A stretch of 64,000 nt of DNA, from contig JAKRSH010000034.1 in assembly GCA_022402465.1 (NCBI GenBank), positions 1 to 64,000 of the forward strand, read 5' to 3'. Origin of the DNA: Leptospiraceae bacterium (GTDB taxonomy: Bacteria > Spirochaetota > Leptospiria > Leptospirales > Leptospiraceae). The translations under genes were made by a program, and so were the position numbers. Position 1 is the stretch's first letter. Each line of letters starts with the position of its first letter. The notes beneath the pieces were generated by a model that worked only from the letters and a program-made list of their open reading frames with translations, was not told the origin of the DNA and searched no databases. Positions 57,957-64,000 of the stretch are shown one piece after another.

Positions 57957-58871
57957 ATGATTCAGGTCAAGAATCTAAGAAAGAATTTTGGTGAAAAAGT
58001 AGCAGTCGATGGTATAAGTTTTAACATCGAAAAAGGTAAGATCACAGGCTTGCTTGGTCCGAATGGTGCAGGCAAGACAACTACGATGCGGATCATGGCT
58101 GGGTACTTCAGTGATACGTTTGGTTCAGTATGCTATGATGGTTTGGATATGAATTCAAATGCTATCAGTATTAAACGAAGATTAGGTTATTTATCAGAAC
58201 AAGCACCACTTTATACAGACATGAATGTTAGAGAATACTTGCATTTTTGCGCTGATGCAAGAGAAATTCCAGAAAGACTAAAAGGAATTGCAATACAAAA
58301 AGTACTAGATCTCTGCGAACTTAAGACTGTAATTTATGTACCAATCCACCAGCTTTCCAAAGGATTTAAACAAAGAGTAGCACTTGCTGGAACTCTGGTC
58401 CATGATCCTGATTATATAATTTTGGATGAACCTTCCAGTGGACTAGATCCTAACCAAATATTGATGATACGAAATCTAATTCGAGATTTAGGAAAAGATA
58501 AAACCATTCTAATATCTACTCATATTTTACAAGAAGTAACTGAAATCTGTGACCAGGTTATTATCTTATCCGAAGGCAAAATTGTTATGAATGCAAGTGT
58601 AAATGAACTTGGTGTTACAAATCGTATCTTTTTTCGTTCAGAAGTTCCCATTCAGAAAGTGAAAGAGATTTTTTTTGGAACGGGAATGAAAGATATTGAG
58701 ATATTGCAATCCAATGAGGATGGAACTTTCAATTATTCTATAGATAGTGCTGGGCAAGGTGGACAGGCTGTATTTAAAGTCTTAGCTAAAAATTCCTATT
58801 CTGCTCATGAAATAAGACCTTTTATAAGGTCTATAGATGATATCTTTTCTGATCTAACAAGGAATCATTGA
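57957..58871 (+). CDS. ABC transporter ATP-binding protein (GldA-like)
   Basis: The start is moved to ATG 57957 (MIQVKNL) with an AGGAAAGG run upstream; a longer in-frame start overlaps the methyltransferase gene. Walker A GLLGPNGAGKTTTMR, signature LSKGFKQRVALA, Walker B YIILDEPSSGLDPNQ and H-loop THILQEV are intact. About 305 residues. With the next three genes it makes the GldA/GldF/GldG/DUF4340 arrangement found in non-gliding as well as gliding bacteria. Confidence 0.93.
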   Translation: MIQVKNLRKNFGEKVAVDGISFNIEKGKITGLLGPNGAGKTTTMRIMAGYFSDTFGSVCYDGLDMNSNAISIKRRLGYLSEQAPLYTDMNVREYLHFCADAREIPERLKGIAIQKVLDLCELKTVIYVPIHQLSKGFKQRVALAGTLVHDPDYIILDEPSSGLDPNQILMIRNLIRDLGKDKTILISTHILQEVTEICDQVIILSEGKIVMNASVNELGVTNRIFFRSEVPIQKVKEIFFGTGMKDIEILQSNEDGTFNYSIDSAGQGGQAVFKVLAKNSYSAHEIRPFIRSIDDIFSDLTRNH

Positions 58872-59684
58872 ATGCAGAAAATTTTTCATTTCCACAAAAG
58901 CGTAAATAATTTGATTCAAGGTATTCAAACTATCCTTCCAAAGTTGAATGAATTGCGTAAGCATCTTAAGATACTTGTCAAGAAAGAACTTTTTGCATTT
59001 ATTAATACACCAATAGGTTATATTTTTACTGCGTTTTTTGTCTTGCTCTTGAATTTTTTATTTTTCTTTGGTCTGGGTGATAATTCTTTTTGGGATTTGA
59101 AAACCGCGAGTATGGAACATTTTTTTCTTTGGATTCCAATTCTTTTTACTATTTTTATCCCTGCAATAACCATGCGCCTCTGGTCAGAAGAAGAACGCAA
59201 TGGCACTCTTGAAATTCTTTTAACCTTGCCTTTTGAGAATTATGAATTGGTTCTTGCTAAATTTGTAGCTGCCTTCTTATTTATAAGTTTGGCACTTCTT
59301 GCTACAGTTCTCACTCCACTAACAGTAATTATATTGGGAAGTCCAGATATGGGTTTGATTCTTTCGGGATACATAGGCAGTCTCTTACTTGCAGCCTCAT
59401 ATATTTCCATTGGTCTTGTGATTTCAGCCTTAAGTCGGGATCAGATCACAGCATATATACTAAGCTTACTTGCCTGTATACTTCTTTACTTAATGGGTTA
59501 CCAACCAATCCTACAATTTTTTGGTTATGAATTAGGAGAAATTGTGTCTTATCTATCTCTTTCTAGTCACTTTGAATCTTTTCGAATCGGCGTTTGGACT
59601 CTTAGGGATTTTGTATATTTAATTAGTTTTGTATGTTTGTTTTTAATTTTTAATGTGATGATTCTAAGGACTCAAAAATCATGA
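58872..59684 (+). CDS. ABC-2 type permease (GldF-like)
   Basis: A 270-residue membrane protein with about six helices after a 35-residue cytosolic start. VKKELFAFINTPIGYIFTA, MRLWSEEERNGTLEILLTLP and the closing helices fit the GldF/CcmB-like ABC-2 permease family. The ATG directly follows the upstream TGA and its end overlaps the next ATG by 4 bp. The substrate is unknown. Confidence 0.9.
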   Translation: MQKIFHFHKSVNNLIQGIQTILPKLNELRKHLKILVKKELFAFINTPIGYIFTAFFVLLLNFLFFFGLGDNSFWDLKTASMEHFFLWIPILFTIFIPAITMRLWSEEERNGTLEILLTLPFENYELVLAKFVAAFLFISLALLATVLTPLTVIILGSPDMGLILSGYIGSLLLAASYISIGLVISALSRDQITAYILSLLACILLYLMGYQPILQFFGYELGEIVSYLSLSSHFESFRIGVWTLRDFVYLISFVCLFLIFNVMILRTQKS

Positions 59685-61405
59685 TGACTAATTTGTTGCA
59701 TCTAATACAAAATTTACTTCTTCGTCTGAATCATAAAATAAATTCTTCCAACCGATTTTTATTCCTACAAATTTTATTGCTTTTTGTTTCAATGAATTAT
59801 TTCGTTTCTGCCTTGCAATGTAGGTTGGATGTGTCTTCTTCCCAAAGATATTCCTTAACAAAATCTAGTGTTAATTTTTTGAAAAATATTGAAGAAACTA
59901 TCTATATTAATGCTTATTATTCTTCTAAGATTCCTGCGGAGAATAAGGCTCGTATTCTTATGGTTCAGGAAATGCTAAAGCAAATTCAATCCATCAATCC
60001 AGATAAAATAAAACTCCGATTTTATGATCCTGATGAATCTGAAGATTTAGTTCAACAAGCCTATAATGATGGTATTCAACCACAAAGATTTGAGAAGATA
60101 GATGTTGGTTCAGCCCAAGTTAAGAATGCATTTTTAGGTATTGCTCTTCATCATGAAAAACAGCATGAAGTGATACCAACTGCATTTTATATTGAAGAGA
60201 TTGAAGTGCAAATAGTATCTTCTATCAGGAAATTGATTCGTAAAAAGTTACAACTAAGCTCCAATCTAGCGGTATTGATAGATCCAGGTCTGTCTTTGCC
60301 CATACCACCGGGTTCTCAATCGGGGAAGGATACCTATGGTATTTTTATTCATAAATTATTTTCAGAAGAATTTGGAAGTGCACAAGAAATTTCAGCCAAT
60401 CTCAAAGCCATTCCAGAAAATATTCAGATCCTTATTGCTGTTGGGCTTCCTGAATGGACGGAAATTGGTAAATTTCATATAGACCAATTTCTTATGAGAG
60501 GCGGAAAGTTTATACTGCTACCCAAGACTATGGATTTTAAAATGAATCCTGATGAGAATTACAATGGTTTGGCGATAGGCATGAATGGTTTAGCTCAGAC
60601 TATTCAGGGGATTACTGAATTGAATGATTTTCTCTCTCATTACGGCGTAAGTGTAGGTTCCGATCTTGTCTTCAATGCTTCCATGGGTCTACCTATGGGA
60701 AGCGTTCTAGAGACTGAACAAGGATTTGTAGGTAAATCCTTTTATCCATTGTGTTTGGTTTTATCTAAAGATTCTCAAAATTTTTCAACAAGTAATAATC
60801 TTACTAAGGACTTAGAATATCTTCTACTGCCATGGGCACATAGTCTTAGTTATAATAAGGATAAACAGCCAAATGCCAATTACGAAGTGATTATGCAGAC
60901 TTCGTCTAAATCAAGCTTATTAACAGACTATGTCTTTGTTGGTGAGAAGCAAATTGCAAATTTAAATCCTAAAATGAGCTCTGATAAAATTCCACTGGCT
61001 TTGGATATTAAAGGCAATTTTACTTCCTACTTTAAAATTCAAAAACAAGATTCTAAGATAGAAGCAAAGGATCTTATTGAATCAACAATTCTTGGTAAAG
61101 AATCAGAGCTAATCGTAATAAGTTCTCCATATTTGATTTCCGATCTTTTGGTTCTTCCGGAATTTAGAGAACTTTACCAAGCTGCCAATGTTCCTTTTAT
61201 GATAAATGCCTATGAAATTTTAAATGGAAACCAAGAGCTAGTAGAAGCAAGGTATAAGAAATCTTTATTCGAGCCCTTACAACCATTCACTGGTTCAGAG
61301 CAAATTTTATACAATATAATTCATATTATACTATTGCCAATGTGCATTATCCTTTTTGCTTTTTTTCGTATGAAGTCGCGAAATTCAGGGATGACGCTTG
61401 AATGA
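59681..61405 (+). CDS. GldG-like ABC auxiliary protein (ABC_transp_aux)
   Basis: 574 residues: an N-terminal helix (LFLQILLLFVSMNYFVSAL), a large extracytoplasmic domain with RYSLTKSSVNFLKNIEETIYINAYYSS typical of the GldG/PF09822 family, and a C-terminal helix (IIHIILLPMCIILFAFF). It probably presents or senses a periplasmic substrate for the permease upstream. Coupled at both ends by ATGA overlaps. Confidence 0.9.
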   Translation: MMTNLLHLIQNLLLRLNHKINSSNRFLFLQILLLFVSMNYFVSALQCRLDVSSSQRYSLTKSSVNFLKNIEETIYINAYYSSKIPAENKARILMVQEMLKQIQSINPDKIKLRFYDPDESEDLVQQAYNDGIQPQRFEKIDVGSAQVKNAFLGIALHHEKQHEVIPTAFYIEEIEVQIVSSIRKLIRKKLQLSSNLAVLIDPGLSLPIPPGSQSGKDTYGIFIHKLFSEEFGSAQEISANLKAIPENIQILIAVGLPEWTEIGKFHIDQFLMRGGKFILLPKTMDFKMNPDENYNGLAIGMNGLAQTIQGITELNDFLSHYGVSVGSDLVFNASMGLPMGSVLETEQGFVGKSFYPLCLVLSKDSQNFSTSNNLTKDLEYLLLPWAHSLSYNKDKQPNANYEVIMQTSSKSSLLTDYVFVGEKQIANLNPKMSSDKIPLALDIKGNFTSYFKIQKQDSKIEAKDLIESTILGKESELIVISSPYLISDLLVLPEFRELYQAANVPFMINAYEILNGNQELVEARYKKSLFEPLQPFTGSEQILYNIIHIILLPMCIILFAFFRMKSRNSGMTLE

Positions 61406-62373
61406 TACTTAAAGATTTTAATTCCATTTCACTTTCAAAGAAATTAATCTTCATCAATCTAATTTTTCTTGGCTTAGGATGGTATTTACATGATCCTTTT
61501 TCTCTTTTTGTAAACGATTATAGATCAGCTCAAGCCTTTCTTAGCAGAGAACAATCTATAGATTCCATTCAAATCCAACTACTAAGTTCTGAACAAAACG
61601 TATTATATGAAGAAATTCTAGAAATAAATCCACAATCTAAGAAGGATTGGAACTTAAAAGTGAATGATTTTGTTTTTGATTCGGATCTTCTTAAAGTATC
61701 TACCCTTTTAGATACTATTTATGAATTGAGAAATTATACAGAAATAGGATCCAACAAAGATGGATTTGGTTTCCAAGACGAGACTATTCATCTGAATCTT
61801 TCTTATCAGGAGAATGACGTTTTAAATTTTAGTATAAGCCAAGAAATACCCTCGGGTGGTGGTTCCTATATATTAGTGAATTCAAAAGTTTATCTTGTTC
61901 CATTTCAAATAAGAGATTTAATTTCCGTCTCAGATCCATATTCCTTTGCCTTGAAATCAATTGCAAATTTGGATTTTTTTCAAAATGTTAACTCTATTAT
62001 AATTAAAAAGGAAAAATATATCTTAGATCAACAGCCTGAAATTTATAATTATAATTTAGACCAAGGTATTTGGACCTTAAATAATCTTAGAATAAGCCAA
62101 GAAAATTTATCACAATTAGAACAAACTATTCAATCGCTTCAAGTTTGGAAGGCAGATGAGTTCTACACGAAGCAGGCAGTTGATTGGAAACTCATTCCCA
62201 AGATAAGCATTCAAATCGCTAATGATAAAAAGCAAATCAAACCAATTCAATTGGACTGCAAGTTTATAAATGCGAAGTCAAATTACTTATGTTTAAAAAA
62301 CAATTCATTTTGGATGGAAATAGATCGTTATAGCGTAGAAGCTTTTTTAAAAATATTCGAATCTAAATCATAA
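61402..62373 (+). CDS. DUF4340-type membrane-anchored protein
   Basis: 323 residues with one N-terminal helix and a beta-rich exterior containing SGGGSYILVNSKVYLVPFQIRDLI and the WKADEFYTKQAVDW segment, consistent with DUF4340 proteins that usually close GldFG-type operons. Four-base overlap with the preceding gene. The function is unknown but tied to the ABC system by synteny. Two near-identical half-domain halves are not evident. Confidence 0.75.
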   Translation: MILKDFNSISLSKKLIFINLIFLGLGWYLHDPFSLFVNDYRSAQAFLSREQSIDSIQIQLLSSEQNVLYEEILEINPQSKKDWNLKVNDFVFDSDLLKVSTLLDTIYELRNYTEIGSNKDGFGFQDETIHLNLSYQENDVLNFSISQEIPSGGGSYILVNSKVYLVPFQIRDLISVSDPYSFALKSIANLDFFQNVNSIIIKKEKYILDQQPEIYNYNLDQGIWTLNNLRISQENLSQLEQTIQSLQVWKADEFYTKQAVDWKLIPKISIQIANDKKQIKPIQLDCKFINAKSNYLCLKNNSFWMEIDRYSVEAFLKIFESKS

Positions 62374-62432
62374 AAAGAAACTTCTGAACTAGGAATCTGA
62401 TTTTTTTTAGTAAAATACAAAGTCAATAGAAG

Positions 62433-63050
62433 CTATTGCCAAGTACTAGAATTCAATCCTTCCCAAGAAATTTCAACACTTGCTATAGTTGAATCTTCAT
62501 GATTTCGAATTTGAAAGTTTTCTAATCGACTATTCATTGATTTTAAAAGCAAGACAACTAATGCAATTCCAATTCCTTCCCCTTCCGAATCATCGGCTCG
62601 TTCTAAATAGTATTCCATTATATCATTGTAATTCTGAGAATGTAGAATAGATGAACGGATTTTATTCATCTCATTATTAACCATAGTTTGGTTGTTTTTT
62701 ACAGATATATAAATTCCCATATCATTATCATATAGATTGATCTCGACATAGAAATTTTTTTGAATTGCAGCTTCTTTGTAATCTGGAAGTCTTCCATGCA
62801 AAACTTTGCTCTTATACATCCGCACACCTAATTCATAATCGGAAGGATGTGATATATCTGCCTTGATTTCTTGAAAGAAAAGTCTTTTCAAATTTGCCTT
62901 AATTCCATTCAGCAACAAATCTTTCGATAGAGTAAAGATAGTAGATGTAAATGATTCTAAATTTTTTTGTTTTAGAATAGAAAGGATTGCATCATATATT
63001 TCATTATTCTCTTCGGGATCCCATAAGTGATAACGAAATGTGTAATTCAT
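62433..63050 (-). CDS. GHKL (HATPase_c)-like protein
   Basis: 205 residues. Three ATP-lid landmarks are visible: SKDLLLNGIKANLKR (N box, Asn), NLYDNDMGIYISVKNN (D box) and DSEGEGIGIALVVLLLKS (G2 box, GxGxG). There is no DHp helix or receiver, so it is a stand-alone ATPase domain of the anti-sigma/serine-kinase type rather than a sensor kinase. Its ATG shares one base with the stop of the acyltransferase gene (TAATG). Confidence 0.65.
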   Translation of the reverse strand: MNYTFRYHLWDPEENNEIYDAILSILKQKNLESFTSTIFTLSKDLLLNGIKANLKRLFFQEIKADISHPSDYELGVRMYKSKVLHGRLPDYKEAAIQKNFYVEINLYDNDMGIYISVKNNQTMVNNEMNKIRSSILHSQNYNDIMEYYLERADDSEGEGIGIALVVLLLKSMNSRLENFQIRNHEDSTIASVEISWEGLNSSTWQ

Positions 63051-64000
63051 TAAAATCTATGATCTGAACTAAAAATTTCCTTGGCTAGAGATTTTTCTTC
63101 ATTCAATAAATTTTCTAATTTATTTCTTAAATTTTGTGTTGTATCTTGAACAAGTTTCTTTTTGTCTTTTTTATAACTATCATAAAGAGTATTCACTAAA
63201 ATAGGAGTGCTGATACGAATTTTAGCAAGATGAGGTCGCATTTTGGTTTCTCCTAGAATTTCTTGTTCGTATCGATACAACCATTCATAAAGCCTTTCCG
63301 ATGAAGGAAGTTCTTTGATGTAGTCAATTTGCATAGTGATAAAATCATAAGCTTTTTGCGCGGCCTTGCGAGCCCATTTTGCAACTTCTTTACTAGGCAC
63401 TTTATCTTTTACATTCTCTAAATCTAAAGTAGCAAGTTCAAGAAAAGAAAGTACTTTTCTTAGTTTTACAATTGCATTCTCTGTCGGATCATATTTGGGT
63501 AATTCAATTTTTTTTGCAATGTTATCAAGAATGGTATGGCGGATTTTTCCCATTCGATAATTAAAATCTTCTGGATTTTCAATTTCAATTCCATATTCTC
63601 TTTCTTCTTTTTCTAGCAATCTTCGCCCAATTGAAAGAAACCTTTCTACTATAGTTTTACCCGTTTTGGATATTCCCATCTTGTTTTCTAGAATTGTAAG
63701 GGAGGCATCTAAATCTTTTTTCATGATATCTTCTTTCGCGTTCATTTTGTATTTTATAAACACTGGTAAAATATAGACTTGTGCATTTGGATCTTTCTTA
63801 ATGGAATCTTCTAGTCCCCAGAATCCTAATTGGGCAACTCCAGGTTGAAATGGTAGCAAGGTATCGTTCAAACCAGAAGTTGGCTCCCCTTCAGGAAAAA
63901 GAACCAACTTACCTTCTGGAGCAGAGATAATTTCTCGAGTTGCTTTTAAGGAATCTTTATCATTTGTTCCAGCAATAACAGAGTAGGCACCTATAGCTTG
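63050..64000 (-). CDS. PlsC-like acyltransferase, 5' end outside window
   Basis: The minus-strand frame is open to the right edge. The visible part begins in the acyltransferase domain (AYSVIAGTNDKDSLKATREI) and has the acceptor motif LVLFPEGEPTSG, equivalent to FPEGTRS of PlsC. The HxxxxD catalytic motif lies beyond the window. After about residue 100 a long helical, basic tail of about 200 residues follows, which is unusual for a plain 1-acylglycerol-phosphate acyltransferase. It is coupled to the GHKL-like gene. Confidence 0.75.
   Translation of the reverse strand, partial: QAIGAYSVIAGTNDKDSLKATREIISAPEGKLVLFPEGEPTSGLNDTLLPFQPGVAQLGFWGLEDSIKKDPNAQVYILPVFIKYKMNAKEDIMKKDLDASLTILENKMGISKTGKTIVERFLSIGRRLLEKEEREYGIEIENPEDFNYRMGKIRHTILDNIAKKIELPKYDPTENAIVKLRKVLSFLELATLDLENVKDKVPSKEVAKWARKAAQKAYDFITMQIDYIKELPSSERLYEWLYRYEQEILGETKMRPHLAKIRISTPILVNTLYDSYKKDKKKLVQDTTQNLRNKLENLLNEEKSLAKEIFSSDHRF

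Overview
The window looks like chromosome of a low-GC, Leptospira-like spirochaete. The evidence is gene content: a FlbB collar-protein gene directly downstream of fliI-fliJ, a SpiroCoCo-type giant coiled-coil protein, a DUF1577-type protein, a FliY switch protein, many spirochaetal-style lipoproteins and frequent TTG starts with good ribosome binding sites. The genus is an inference from these families; no rRNA or other phylogenetic marker RNA is present.

Layout. 1-3100 is an accessory patch: the 3' end of a large polymorphic-toxin gene with a PD-(D/E)XK-like tip, its Imm70-like immunity gene, a dense set of inverted repeats, an Rpn/YhgA-type nuclease gene broken by one amber codon, and a structured gene-free stretch. 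3123-24742 is mixed housekeeping and envelope: uvrC, a hybrid histidine kinase gene that has lost its H-box through a deletion plus frameshift, a translationally coupled trio (lipoprotein with three lamin-tail-like repeats, outer-membrane barrel, PLD-fold lipoprotein), initiator tRNA, a GAF-GGDEF cyclase, a two-lobed aspartic-protease-like lipoprotein overlapping mnmA, an ATP-grasp/FMN-oxidoreductase fusion, a DUF1577/PilZ protein, a pseudouridine synthase, an orphan DNA methyltransferase, ilvD and glyA.

24885-40293 holds a long flagellar operon: fliY-fliO-fliP-fliQ-fliR-flhB-flhA-flhF-flhG, an unknown membrane gene, fliA, a FapA-like gene, an SwrB/DUF2802-like gene, a RemA-like regulator and gmk. 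40396-44634 (minus strand) carries a degenerate HD-GYP protein and then fliI-fliJ-flbB. The first group supplies the switch, export gate and sigma factor, and the second supplies the export ATPase and the spirochaete collar.

44802-49305 is lipoprotein and exported-protein territory with several hairpins. 49421-57111 (minus strand) reads as one six-gene operon: SpiroCoCo coiled-coil protein, a single-domain bacterial histone, map, an SCO1-like protein without its copper cysteines, waaA and nadE. 57187-62373 (plus strand) is a methyltransferase plus a GldA/GldF/GldG/DUF4340-type ABC system. The right edge carries a GHKL-like ATPase gene and a PlsC-type acyltransferase gene cut by the window end.

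The observations most worth following are the histone operon with its coiled-coil partner, the lamin-tail/barrel/PLD envelope trio, the ATP-grasp-FMN fusion enzyme, the near-identical 13-bp dyad TTATGTCTCATTA upstream of both flagellar operons and the histone operon, and a set of sensory or redox proteins that have lost key residues (histidine kinase, HD-GYP, SCO1, CheC-like sites of FliY).
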